NCBI RefSeq assembly: GCF_014195325.1
Contig: NZ_JACIBK010000004.1
Coordinates: 1-64,000, forward strand
Reading direction: 5' to 3'
Length of the DNA: 64,000 nt
From: Rhizobium sp. BK650
Lineage (GTDB): Bacteria > Pseudomonadota > Alphaproteobacteria > Rhizobiales > Rhizobiaceae
In this document: piece by piece, positions 44,241 through 52,654 of the stretch
How positions within the stretch are numbered: position 1 is the first letter of the stretch
Layout: every line of letters starts with the position of its first letter
Notes under the pieces: generated by a model
What the model was told of the DNA's origin: nothing
Databases searched by the model: none
The model's input: the letters and a program-made list of their open reading frames with translations, nothing else
Position numbers and translations under genes: made by a program

Positions 44241-44893
44241 TTCGGGACCATCCAGCCGGCCCCTCGGACGTTGCGTATGATGTCCTTGTCGAACTTGCGT
44301 CGCACATAATGGATGAGGACGTCGATAGCGTTGCTTTCCACCTCCTCACCCCAGCCATAGAGCCTTTCCTCAAGCTGGGTGCGCGAGAGAATGGTTCCGG
44401 GACGCTCCAAGAGTGCCTGAAGCAGCGCGAATTCGCGCGCCGGCAGCACCTCGCCGCACCCACGATATTTCACTTCATGGCTAGATAGGTCGAGCTCGAT
44501 TTCGCTCGTGTAGAGGATGGAAACCGCCTGACCTCCATGCCGGCGCAGGACCGCACGCATGCGTGCGAGCAGTTCTTTGACCTCGAACGGCTTCACCAGA
44601 TAGTCGTCTGCCCCGAGGTCGAGCCCCGTGACGCGATCGTCGAGTTCGTCACGGGCGGTGATCACCAGGATTGGTCTCTTGTCGCCGGCTGCCCGCAGCG
44701 AGCTTAGAATTTCAAGGCCGGAACGGCCAGGCAAGCCGAGGTCGAGCAACACAAGACCATGCCCGCCAACGGCGGCGGCTTCGTCCCCGAGGCGCCCGTC
44801 CTGCACCCAGTCTACCGACATGCCGGCATCGTCGAGGGCTTGTACGAGCGCCCGGCCAAGCATGACATCATCTTCGATCACGAGAATACGCAT
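44237..44893 (-). CDS. OmpR-family response regulator (QseB/PmrA/TctD-like)
   Basis: This 218-residue regulator has a receiver domain (IEDD acidic pocket, phospho-Asp in VLLDLGLPG, VITARDE, YLVKPFE) and a C-terminal winged helix (about 125-217, ending IIRNVRGAGWMVPK). It is the first gene of the regulator-kinase pair and is divergent from the operon at 45027. Its probable binding boxes are at 44964 and 49970, which have the architecture of PmrA/QseB sites. Confidence 0.94.
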   Translation of the reverse strand: MRILVIEDDVMLGRALVQALDDAGMSVDWVQDGRLGDEAAAVGGHGLVLLDLGLPGRSGLEILSSLRAAGDKRPILVITARDELDDRVTGLDLGADDYLVKPFEVKELLARMRAVLRRHGGQAVSILYTSEIELDLSSHEVKYRGCGEVLPAREFALLQALLERPGTILSRTQLEERLYGWGEEVESNAIDVLIHYVRRKFDKDIIRNVRGAGWMVPK

Positions 44894-44963
44894 GCTTCAA
44901 ACTAGCCTAAACGCGTCCACCTGGACAGATTTGGTGTAAGCCGACTCCACTACGGCTGATCTT

Positions 44964-44980
44964 CTAAGCCCCTCCTAATT
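44964..44980. promoter_or_regulatory. Putative response-regulator box 1 (11-bp direct repeat)
   Basis: CTAAGC-CCCTC-CTAATT places two CTAA half-sites 11 bp apart, the spacing of OmpR/PmrA-type sites. It lies between the divergent regulator (44893) and the operon at 45027. The downstream sequence TCTACC-GGCG recurs at the second box (49970). Confidence 0.55.
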
Positions 44981-45026
44981 CTACCGGCGTCACATGCCTG
45001 CTTGAGTCCGAAGAGGAGCGCTAATC

Positions 45027-45599
45027 ATGACTGTCCGCTATCGAATATCCGCCGCATTAGCCTTGCTTCTCATGGTGTCATCCGGCGCGGTCCCACCCGC
45101 TGAGGCGCAGGAGAAACTCGTTGCGCCTGAGACGAACCCGCCGGGCGACATTCCGGACAATCAGGTCTTCGTCACCTACACCTCTCCTGAGGGATTTGAT
45201 CTGAAGGTGCCGGAAGGATGGTCACGCACCGAGATCGACCATGGCGTTCGGTTCTTCGATAAATACGATGAAATCGATGCTACCGTTGGCGCCGCGAGTG
45301 CTGCTCCAACGGTCTCCTCAGCAAAGGCCCACGAGATCCCGGACCTCAAAACGGCCGGACACGCCGTCAAAGTCACCGCAGTTAAGGATGTAAAGCTTGC
45401 AGCCGGGCCGGCCGTTCGCATCAGTTATGTGTCGAACTCCGCGCCAAATCCGGTGACGAACAAGCAGATCAGGCTCGAGCACGAGCGCTTCATTCTGTTC
45501 AAGGATGGCAGGACGGTCACACTCGATCTTGCCGCACCGGCCGGTGCGGACAATGTCGACCAGTGGCAGTTGATCTCCAACTCATTGCAGTGGAGATGA
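45027..45599 (+). CDS. Periplasmic protein, unknown function (possibly PsbP-like)
   Basis: This 190-residue protein has a signal peptide (about 1-28, ending PPAEAQ). The mature part is beta-rich (YTSPEGFDLKVPEGWSRTEI; HERFILFKDGRTVTLDLAAP) with the look of PsbP-like folds. There is no lipobox. It is the first gene of an operon with two ABC ATPases and a permease, and is likely an accessory or substrate-binding partner; the role is inferred. Confidence 0.7.
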   Translation: MTVRYRISAALALLLMVSSGAVPPAEAQEKLVAPETNPPGDIPDNQVFVTYTSPEGFDLKVPEGWSRTEIDHGVRFFDKYDEIDATVGAASAAPTVSSAKAHEIPDLKTAGHAVKVTAVKDVKLAAGPAVRISYVSNSAPNPVTNKQIRLEHERFILFKDGRTVTLDLAAPAGADNVDQWQLISNSLQWR

Positions 45600-45603
45600 C
45601 CAC

Positions 45604-46266
45604 ATGCGTGTACTGGAGGCGACCGAGCTTTATCGCTTCTATCATGCAGGCGACGACGAAGTCGTGGCTTTGCGCGGGGTTGCCCTCACGCTCGATACCG
45701 GGGAGTTTACCGCTTTGAGGGGCCCGTCGGGCAGCGGGAAATCGACGCTGCTTGCCTGTCTTGCCGGGCTCGACGAGCCGGACGGGGGCATGGTGTCTGT
45801 CCTGGGCGAGCGCATGACCCGACGCTCCGAGGCGGAGCGGGCTCGGCTTAGGGCGCGCCATTTTGGCATGCTCATGCAATCCGGCAATCTGTTCGAGCAT
45901 CTGACGGTGCGAGCCAACATCCGTCTCCAGATGGAGATTTCCGGCCGCGGCCGATCGGGCGAAATTGACGATCTTGTCGGCAGCCTGGGCCTCGACGGCC
46001 TCGCCGACATATTACCTGCCCACCTTTCAGGCGGGGAGGCAGCACGCGCTGGCCTGGCCGTCGCGCTCGCAGCGAAACCACAGATCCTGCTCTGCGATGA
46101 GCCCACTGCCGAAGTCGACGCAGCAACGGAACAGCTCGTCATCGATCGCCTCATCGAAATTTGTCGCAGCGGCACTGCCGTCCTGGTCGTCACGCACAGC
46201 GGCGGGCTCGCCGCACGAGCCGATCGCATGATCGACATTCGGGATGGAGGCATCGTGCATGGCTAG
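45604..46266 (+). CDS. ABC transporter ATPase, LolD/MacB-type, first of two
   Basis: This 220-residue ATPase has Walker A GPSGSGKST, a Q-loop in MLMQSGNLFEHL, Walker B ILLCDEPT and H-loop VVTHSG. The signature is LSGGEAARAG rather than LSGGQ. It follows the previous gene by four bases. Together with the second ATPase and the permease it likely forms an exporter with two different ATPase subunits. Confidence 0.9.
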   Translation: MRVLEATELYRFYHAGDDEVVALRGVALTLDTGEFTALRGPSGSGKSTLLACLAGLDEPDGGMVSVLGERMTRRSEAERARLRARHFGMLMQSGNLFEHLTVRANIRLQMEISGRGRSGEIDDLVGSLGLDGLADILPAHLSGGEAARAGLAVALAAKPQILLCDEPTAEVDAATEQLVIDRLIEICRSGTAVLVVTHSGGLAARADRMIDIRDGGIVHG

Positions 46267-46942
46267 AACCCTAGTTGTGGCCGCCGATGTTTGGCGCAGT
46301 TTCCAGCGCGAACGTGGCGTCCTGGCAGCCGTTCAAGGGTGCTCCTTCAAGATTAAAGCGGGAGAAACCATCGCAATCGTGGGACCGTCGGGCTGCGGCA
46401 AGACGACCCTTTTAAACCTGATCGCAGGATTGGGCGTCCCGAGTTCAGGACGAGTGGAATGGCCTGGGCTTGGCTCGCCCGACACATTGCGCCCCGAGCG
46501 AATCGGCGTCGTCTTTCAATCTGCGAACCTGATACCCGGGCTCACCGCCCTCGAGAATGTCGAGCTACCGATCCTTCTCGCTAACGGCTCCGAAGCCGAG
46601 GCGCGCGCCCTGGCAGCGCTTGCCACTTTCAGCGTCGAAGCGCTCGCGGGAAAGTTGCCAGAGCAGCTCTCCGGCGGCCAGGCTGAGCGGATCGCCGTAG
46701 CCCGTGCCATTGTCACCAATCCGGAATTGATCGTCGCTGACGAGCCGACAGGCCAACTCGATCAGGCTGGCGCTGCGTTGCTGGTCGACCGGCTCCTTGC
46801 CTGGGGACAGCAGACTGGGAGCGCCATCATCATCGCCACCCATGATGAGCGCGTAGCGGCGAAAATGAACCGTATCTGGCGCATGCGTCATGGCAAATTT
46901 GAAAGCATGGACGAGAGGCTCAAATGTACAGGCACTGGTTGA
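46259..46942 (+). CDS. ABC transporter ATPase, LolD/MacB-type, second of two
   Basis: This 227-residue ATPase has Walker A GPSGCGKTT, Q-loop FQSANLIPGL, signature LSGGQAERIAVARA, Walker B ELIVADEPT and H-loop IATHDE. The start at 46259 (MARTLV) overlaps the end of the first ATPase by eight bases, and the 3' end overlaps the permease by 19 bases. The ATPase core is complete. Confidence 0.9.
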   Translation: MARTLVVAADVWRSFQRERGVLAAVQGCSFKIKAGETIAIVGPSGCGKTTLLNLIAGLGVPSSGRVEWPGLGSPDTLRPERIGVVFQSANLIPGLTALENVELPILLANGSEAEARALAALATFSVEALAGKLPEQLSGGQAERIAVARAIVTNPELIVADEPTGQLDQAGAALLVDRLLAWGQQTGSAIIIATHDERVAAKMNRIWRMRHGKFESMDERLKCTGTG

Positions 46943-49578
46943 TCGGACTTGTGCGAACCCGTTCCGGCCGCCTCGTCGGCACCATCGGCGGTGTGGCGCT
47001 CACGGTCGCCTTCATCGCGTGCCTGGGCGCCTTTTTGCAATCCAGCGCGGCGGAGATGACGGTAAGGTCGGTTTCCCAAGTGCCCGTCGACTGGCAGGTC
47101 CAGTCGCTGCCGGGGGCGGACCACAGTGCAGTCGAGGATGCGACCCGCTCCGCCGCGCCGGTTACCGGCTTGCAGCTGATCAACTATGCCGACGTACCAG
47201 GCTTTGAGGCGAACACGGGAGATACCGTGCAGACCACGGGCGGCGGCACGGTGCTTGGCATCGGACCGGGCTATTTCGACCAATTCCCGGCACAGGTTCG
47301 ACGGCTCGTAGGATCGGTCGACGGCGTCCTGGTAGCGCAGCAGACTGCCGCCAACTTGCATGTCACAGTGGGGGATCAGGTCATCATCCACCGCCACCAA
47401 GCGCCTGATGTCAGCGCGACGATCGCCGGCATCGTCGATTTGCCGAACGCCGATGCAATGTTTCAGGCGATCGGCGTCCCGGCTGGCGCCGCACCGCAAG
47501 CGCCACCGGACAACGTTCTGCTGTTGCCGATATCTCAGTGGCAGCGGGTGTTCGAGCAGCAAAGCGCCAGCCGGCCCGATACCATTCGGACCGAGTTTCA
47601 CGTCAAGCTCGATCATCATGATCTTCCGTCCGACCCGGTCGCTGCGAGCACCTGGGCAGCTGAGCGCGGCCACAATTTCGAGGCTCGCGTCGCTGGAACC
47701 GCGCTGCTTGCAAACAACCTGGCGGCCCGATTGGGAGCGGCGCGCGAGGATGCCCTCTATGCGCGGCTGGTTTTCCTGTTCCTTGGCGCCCCCGGCGCCA
47801 TCTTTGCCATCCTGCTGACCCTTGCCGTAGCCGGAGCAGGACGGGACAAACGTCGCCGCGATCAGGCGTTGCTGCGCTTGCGGGGGGCAACGGTCGATAC
47901 GGTTCTTCGCTTGGCTGCCGCTGAAGCGGCAGTTGCGGGCGTCGGCGGTGCGATCCTCGGTATTCTCCTTGCTGCTCCTGCTGCACATTTTATTCTCGGG
48001 GTGGTGCTCCTGCGGGGCGCAGCTGTTCCTTTACTCAGCGCTGTGGCGGTGGCTGGGATCGCGCTTTCGCTCGCAGCGATCTTAATCCCCGCCTGGCGCG
48101 ATGCACGCGGCTCGACCGTTGCGGTCGCGCGGCGGCCAATCGGCAATGACCGGACACCGCTTTGGGCCCGCTTCCATCTCGACCTCGTGCTGCTGGCGCT
48201 CGCTGCAGCGCTCTACTGGCGTTCGGCAGCGAGCGGATACCAGGTCGTTCTTGCGCCGGAAGGCGTGGCAGCGGCGGCGATCGACTACACCGCCTTCCTC
48301 GCCCCCTTGTTGCTCTGGACTGGCATGGCGCTATCGGCCATGCGGTTCGTCGGGGCCGGGTTGCAACAAGGCCGGTCGGTGATCGCCAGAGGCTTACGAC
48401 CCGTCGCCGGTCGTCTCGCGGATGTGGTGGCCGCAACATTGGGACGGCAAAGTCCGCGGCTGACTGCGGGCATCGGCCTGGCTGCGCTTTCCTTTGCCTT
48501 CGCCGCATCGACCGCGATTTTCAACGCGACCTATCAGGCTCAGGCACGGGTCGACGCTGAACTCACCAACGGGGCCGACATCACCGTCACAGGCACATCC
48601 GCCGTGCCTGCGTCCCAGGCGCTCGAGCGTCTTTCCAAGTTGCCGGGCATAGTGGCTTCCGAGCCGATGCAACATCGATACGCTTACGTCGGAACCGACC
48701 TTCAGGACCTATACGGCATCGATCCGGTGCGCATCGGGACAGCCACGGCGATGTCCGATGCCTATTTCGCCAATGGCGACGCCAGGGCGACACTCTCCGA
48801 CCTCGCACAAACGCCCGATGGCGTGCTCGTATCGCAGGAAACGGTCAACGACTACCAACTCAGTCGCGGCGACAGCATCAATCTTCGCCTGCAAAACGCG
48901 ACCGATCACCAATACCATCTCGTGCCCTTCCACATAGTGGGCGTGGTCCGCGAATTCCCGACTGCACCCAAGGATTCGTTTCTGGTGGCCAACGCCGCTT
49001 ACATTGCGCAGCAGACAGGTTCTGCGGAAAGCGAGATCGTTCTCATCCGGTCGAATGGCGATCCGGCCCGCATCGCGCGGGCCGCCCAGAGCGCGGCTGC
49101 GGGTCTTCCTGGGCTCAAGGTCAGTCAGATCGGCGATGCGGTCGCCCTGATCGGGTCGAGCCTCACCGCCGTCGATCTCGCCGGTTTGACGCGGCTTGAG
49201 CTGATCTTCGCGCTGGTCGTGCTGGCTGCCTCGGGCGGACTGGTGCTTGGCCTGGGCTTTGCCGACCGCGAGCGCTCCTTCGCCGTTCTCGTCGCGCTCG
49301 GGGCCACATCAAGACAACTCGGCGCGTTCGTTTGGAGCGAAGCCGCCCTGGTCATCGGTAGCGGCATGGTCCTCGGTCTCCTGGCTGGCGCCCTGATTGC
49401 CTATGTGCTCGTCAAGCTGCTGACCGGCGTGTTCGATCCGCCGCCCGATGTCCTTTCCGTGCCCTGGCTCTATCTCGCTGCCCTCATTGTCACGGCGGCC
49501 GGCGCCGCTTTGCTGGCCGCGACCGGCGAAGCGATGCGTAGCCGGACACACGTGACCGAGAAGCTCAGAGGTGAATGA
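46924..49578 (+). CDS. Double FtsX/MacB-type ABC permease
   Basis: This 884-residue permease has one N-terminal helix (about 17-40), a large periplasmic domain (to about 265), a first group of helices (about 275-400), further helices (415-470), a second periplasmic domain (about 520-755) and three C-terminal helices (about 765-865). The FtsX core occurs twice (RLRGATVDTVLRLAAAEA and VLVALGATSRQLGAFVWSEA). One chain thus replaces two permease subunits, as in a LolCE fusion. The substrate is probably lipid or protein at the envelope, by family only. Confidence 0.88.
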   Translation: MYRHWLIGLVRTRSGRLVGTIGGVALTVAFIACLGAFLQSSAAEMTVRSVSQVPVDWQVQSLPGADHSAVEDATRSAAPVTGLQLINYADVPGFEANTGDTVQTTGGGTVLGIGPGYFDQFPAQVRRLVGSVDGVLVAQQTAANLHVTVGDQVIIHRHQAPDVSATIAGIVDLPNADAMFQAIGVPAGAAPQAPPDNVLLLPISQWQRVFEQQSASRPDTIRTEFHVKLDHHDLPSDPVAASTWAAERGHNFEARVAGTALLANNLAARLGAAREDALYARLVFLFLGAPGAIFAILLTLAVAGAGRDKRRRDQALLRLRGATVDTVLRLAAAEAAVAGVGGAILGILLAAPAAHFILGVVLLRGAAVPLLSAVAVAGIALSLAAILIPAWRDARGSTVAVARRPIGNDRTPLWARFHLDLVLLALAAALYWRSAASGYQVVLAPEGVAAAAIDYTAFLAPLLLWTGMALSAMRFVGAGLQQGRSVIARGLRPVAGRLADVVAATLGRQSPRLTAGIGLAALSFAFAASTAIFNATYQAQARVDAELTNGADITVTGTSAVPASQALERLSKLPGIVASEPMQHRYAYVGTDLQDLYGIDPVRIGTATAMSDAYFANGDARATLSDLAQTPDGVLVSQETVNDYQLSRGDSINLRLQNATDHQYHLVPFHIVGVVREFPTAPKDSFLVANAAYIAQQTGSAESEIVLIRSNGDPARIARAAQSAAAGLPGLKVSQIGDAVALIGSSLTAVDLAGLTRLELIFALVVLAASGGLVLGLGFADRERSFAVLVALGATSRQLGAFVWSEAALVIGSGMVLGLLAGALIAYVLVKLLTGVFDPPPDVLSVPWLYLAALIVTAAGAALLAATGEAMRSRTHVTEKLRGE

Positions 49579-49642
49579 GAACGGGCGCTGCCGTTGTGAA
49601 AGTTTGCAGAGATGGGGCTGACGCCATGAAAGGAGAACGAGA

Positions 49643-49894
49643 ATGAAAACGCAAATGCTTATGGCCGCGGTGCTGGTGCTGGCGCCGATCAGTACCGTAT
49701 TCGCTGCCCAGACGTCCGGCACGATCACCGCGATCAGCAAGAATGCCGATACGATCAGGCTGTCGGACGGCAAGACTTACGTCCTGCCCGAAGGGATCGA
49801 AGATACCAAACTTCGTGTCGGCGAGAAGGTCCAGCTAACCTATGCGGACAAGGGCGGTAAGGCGGTTGTCTCTCATCTGGTTCCGCAAAAATAA
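49643..49894 (+). CDS. DUF1344 periplasmic protein
   Basis: This 83-residue protein has a signal peptide (about 1-20, ending VFA) and a small beta domain (SGTITAISKNADTIRLSDGKTYVLPEG). It belongs to the DUF1344 group to my reading. A strong AAGGAGAA precedes the ATG. It lies 64 bases after the permease and may be the last gene of that operon. A GC-rich hairpin follows. Confidence 0.82.
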   Translation: MKTQMLMAAVLVLAPISTVFAAQTSGTITAISKNADTIRLSDGKTYVLPEGIEDTKLRVGEKVQLTYADKGGKAVVSHLVPQK

Positions 49895-49898
49895 AGAT

Positions 49899-49930
49899 TG
49901 CGGCGGCCGATGGCATTACCGGCCGCCGCA
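49899..49930. terminator. GC-rich hairpin after the DUF1344 gene
   Basis: TGCGGCGGCC (49899-49908) and GGCCGCCGCA (49921-49930) form a perfect 10-bp stem around a 12-base loop. No U-tract follows, so it may attenuate or stabilise mRNA 3' ends rather than terminate strictly. Confidence 0.5.
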
Positions 49931-49969
49931 CCCGGTTGATTACTATCGGGTACTACCCCGACATCCGCT

Positions 49970-49986
49970 CTAATTCTCAGCTAATT
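49970..49986. promoter_or_regulatory. Putative response-regulator box 2 (11-bp direct repeat)
   Basis: CTAATT-CTCAG-CTAATT has two identical half-sites 11 bp apart. Downstream, GTACC-CGCG matches TCTACC-GGCG of box 1 in style. It lies about 148 bases before the gene at 50135. Confidence 0.6.
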
Positions 49987-50134
49987 GTACCCGCGTAGTC
50001 AAAGCGGGCCAGCCGAACGCTGCCGGCAAAGGAGCGAACGTATGGCGCTCCCACCGCGGGCGCACCATTCAACCGGCGAGGGGCGACACTGAAGTGACGC
50101 CTTCCTTGCACTGCCAAATTCGGGGAATCCACTG

Positions 50135-50524
50135 ATGAGACAGATCTTTCTTGTCATCGCGCTCATTGCCGCTCCGGTGGCGGCCTTCACGAGTTTTGAA
50201 CTCTACGCCAACAACGCGCCCGCCAAAACGGGGGATTTAGGCGATCTTTCATCGTTCAAAGCCATCATCGCCGACGTCCAGAGCCTCGCTTCCAAGGGGG
50301 ATCTGTCGGCCGCCGCAAAGCGCATCACCGACTATGAGACGGCCTGGGACGAGGCCGAGACCGCGATCCGTCCGCTGAACCCGAACGACTGGAACAACAT
50401 CGACGCCGCCTCCGACGCGGCGCTGAAGGCGTTGCGTCAATCCGCTCCGTCCGCTGACAAAGTCAATAAAACGCTCGCCGCTCTCGTGACGGTTCTCAAC
50501 AATCCGGCCCAGCCTGCTCAATAG
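50135..50524 (+). CDS. Small periplasmic protein associated with COG4705 genes
   Basis: This 129-residue protein has a signal peptide (MRQIFLVIALIAAPVAA) and an all-helical mature part (SLASKGDLSAAAKRITDYETAWDEAE; LNPNDWNNIDAASDAALKALR). Similar proteins accompany COG4705 membrane proteins in other proteobacteria to my memory. It lies 75 bases before such a gene on the same strand. Function unknown. Confidence 0.75.
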   Translation: MRQIFLVIALIAAPVAAFTSFELYANNAPAKTGDLGDLSSFKAIIADVQSLASKGDLSAAAKRITDYETAWDEAETAIRPLNPNDWNNIDAASDAALKALRQSAPSADKVNKTLAALVTVLNNPAQPAQ

Positions 50525-50599
50525 GCGGTCGGCGGACCGCGTTACCCTCATGCCTGAATTGCCCGCGAGACGTTCAACGTCCGTTCAAGGAGACCCGTT

Positions 50600-51439
50600 A
50601 TGTCTGCACCGATTGCCAAAGCTGCCGTTTACAATCGTGTTCCTCGCGTCACGGCCGATTTCTGGCTCATCAAGCTGATGGCCGTTACCATGGGTGAAAC
50701 CGCGGCCGACTATCTTAACGTGCAAATGGGTTTGGGGCTGACGGCGACATCACTGATTATGTCCGCCATTCTGGCCGTCGCATTGGTATGGCAGTTTGCG
50801 CAGAAGAAATATGTTCCCGCCGCCTATTGGCTTTCCGTGGTGCTGATCAGCATCGTTGGTACGTTGATTACCGACAATTTGGTCGACAACTTCCGTGTGC
50901 CACTGTTGGATACGACCATTGCATTCTCTGTAGCCTTGGCGCTGACTTTCCTGCTGTGGTTCCAGACGGAGCGGACACTTTCAATCCACTCCATATCCAC
51001 CGGGCGGCGCGAGGCCTTCTACTGGCTCGCAATCCTATTCACCTTTGCACTCGGCACCGCGGCGGGCGATCTGGTGGCCGAGAAATTCGCGCTGGGATAT
51101 CTGGCGACTGGCGTCCTGTTCGGCATGATCATCATCTCGCTCGCCATCGGCTACTTTTTCTTGGGTCTGGATCCGATACTTGGCTTCTGGCTGGTCTACA
51201 TTCTGACAAGGCCTCTGGGTGCTTCGTTCGGCGATCTGATGTCTCAGCCCGCACAATATGGCGGCCTCGGCCTTGGCACGATCATAACGAGTGCAATCTT
51301 CCTCGCCGCGATCGTCACCATCGTAGCCTTTATGAGCATGCGGCACGAAGGCGAGGAATTGGCCGAGATCGACGAGGACGGCAAATTGGCAAAGGCCAGC
51401 CGAGGCGAAACGTTCGCGGTTGCCGAAGAAGATCTCTGA
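50600..51439 (+). CDS. COG4705-type integral membrane protein
   Basis: This 279-residue protein has about nine helices. The signature region FWLIKLMAVTMGETAADYLN lies at residues 22-41, with a related TAAGDLVAEK repeat near 150 and RPLGASFGDLMSQPAQYGGLGLG near 205. The acidic tail is cytoplasmic. AAGGAG precedes the ATG. Transport is suggested by the paired GE/GD-rich helices but no substrate is known. Confidence 0.82.
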   Translation: MSAPIAKAAVYNRVPRVTADFWLIKLMAVTMGETAADYLNVQMGLGLTATSLIMSAILAVALVWQFAQKKYVPAAYWLSVVLISIVGTLITDNLVDNFRVPLLDTTIAFSVALALTFLLWFQTERTLSIHSISTGRREAFYWLAILFTFALGTAAGDLVAEKFALGYLATGVLFGMIIISLAIGYFFLGLDPILGFWLVYILTRPLGASFGDLMSQPAQYGGLGLGTIITSAIFLAAIVTIVAFMSMRHEGEELAEIDEDGKLAKASRGETFAVAEEDL

Positions 51440-51535
51440 AACGGCCTGGCGTTTTATTGTCACCGAGAGCTACGCCAGTATCGGTTTAGGGCTCTGATGG
51501 ATTTCCAATGGAAGCTTAGCTTAGGCCGAGGAGTT

Positions 51536-51646
51536 GGGCCGGCAAGGGCCGGACGCGGAAGGCTCCGCTGCAAGACCCGCCGCCTTCGGTCTTTTGCTCG
51601 TTGGCGTTATTTACTTGACCTTATCTTGCTTGAGCGGCCGCCTCCC
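51536..51646. repeat. Right copy of long direct repeat flanking the 8.8 kb block
   Basis: This 111-bp copy matches 42744-42882 apart from a 27-base gap and one T. It overlaps the 3' end of the araC-type gene (stop codon at 51621-51623), so the araC end is carried by both copies. The + strand contains an AAGACC...GGTCTTTT hairpin, which may terminate transcription leaving the block. Confidence 0.9.
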
Positions 51647-52553
51647 GGCCATATTGCCGGGGCGAGCGCGCCATCACCCGCTTGAAGGCGGTGCTGAAGG
51701 CGCTCTCGGATTCGTAGCCGAGCGAAAGAGCGATCGTGCCGATCGGCTCGCTACTATTCGTCAGCCGCTCGCTTGCCAGCATCATGCGCCAGCGGGTGAG
51801 GTAATCCATCGGCGCGGCTCCGACCTTTTGCCGGAAGCGCTCGGCAAAGGAGGAGCGCGACATGCCGGCCATCGCTGCAAGCTGCTGCAGCGTCCAGCGG
51901 CGGGCGGGCTCGGCGTGCATGGCGCCGATCACCAGGCCGATCTGCCGGTCGGCAAGCGCAAAGAGCCAGCCGATGCCTTCGGTATTGGGTGCGGCAAGAT
52001 AGAGCCGCAGGATCTGCATCAGCATGATATGCGCCAGATGCTCGGTCATCAGGAAGCCGCCCGGATGCCGGCCGCGCAACTCGCGCGCCATCTGATCGAT
52101 GGCAAAACGCAGGACGGAGGCCTGATCCGAATGCTGGCTGATATGGACGACTGGCGGCAATATGCCGACAAGCAGGTCCGCGCCGGCGCCGGAAAAACCG
52201 AAGCGGCTGCCGACCAGGAAGAAGGCGCCGCCGCCGTTGCAGGTGGCAATCCCGTCCTTTGCATGCTCATAGATATCATGGGCCGGGATCGTCGGCAGGC
52301 TGCGATCGCTCATCATGCGGAAAGGCCGGCTCTGCGTCAGCAGGAAACAATCGCCTTCTTCGAGCCGTATGGGGTCGACGCCCTCCACCTCGAGCCAGCA
52401 GCTGCCTGACAGCACGGCATTGAATTTGATGCCCTGCGGCGGCGGGAAATCGATCGCCCAGCCGCATCCGGCATCGAGGCCGACCGAGACGTAGCTCTTC
52501 GGCTTCAAGAGCGCCAGGACGTCGGAAAGGGGATCCACGGAAACAGAACTCAT
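51621..52553 (-). CDS. AraC-family regulator with cupin N-terminus
   Basis: This 310-residue regulator has an N-terminal cupin-type sensor (about 10-180; GIKFNAVLSGSCWLEVEG, EEGDCFLL) and a C-terminal AraC double helix-turn-helix (RWTLQQLAAMAGMSRSSFAERFRQKVG; PIGTIALSLGYESESAFSTAFKRV). It is divergent from the SDR gene at 52655, which it probably activates. The last codons fall inside the right direct repeat. Confidence 0.92.
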   Translation of the reverse strand: MSSVSVDPLSDVLALLKPKSYVSVGLDAGCGWAIDFPPPQGIKFNAVLSGSCWLEVEGVDPIRLEEGDCFLLTQSRPFRMMSDRSLPTIPAHDIYEHAKDGIATCNGGGAFFLVGSRFGFSGAGADLLVGILPPVVHISQHSDQASVLRFAIDQMARELRGRHPGGFLMTEHLAHIMLMQILRLYLAAPNTEGIGWLFALADRQIGLVIGAMHAEPARRWTLQQLAAMAGMSRSSFAERFRQKVGAAPMDYLTRWRMMLASERLTNSSEPIGTIALSLGYESESAFSTAFKRVMARSPRQYGREAAAQAR

Positions 52554-52654
52554 GCCAAAATCCGGACGATCGCAAACGTATCGCGGACTTTAGCGCATAG
52601 ATCGTATGCGCGCCACCGCATTAGTCTACGGCCGAACGCAGTAAGGAGACATCA

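Noticed and set aside
51446..51478. CTGGCGT...ACGCCAG inverted repeat after the COG4705 gene
   Set aside because: The stem is only seven base pairs around a 19-base loop with no T-run, too weak to call a terminator.
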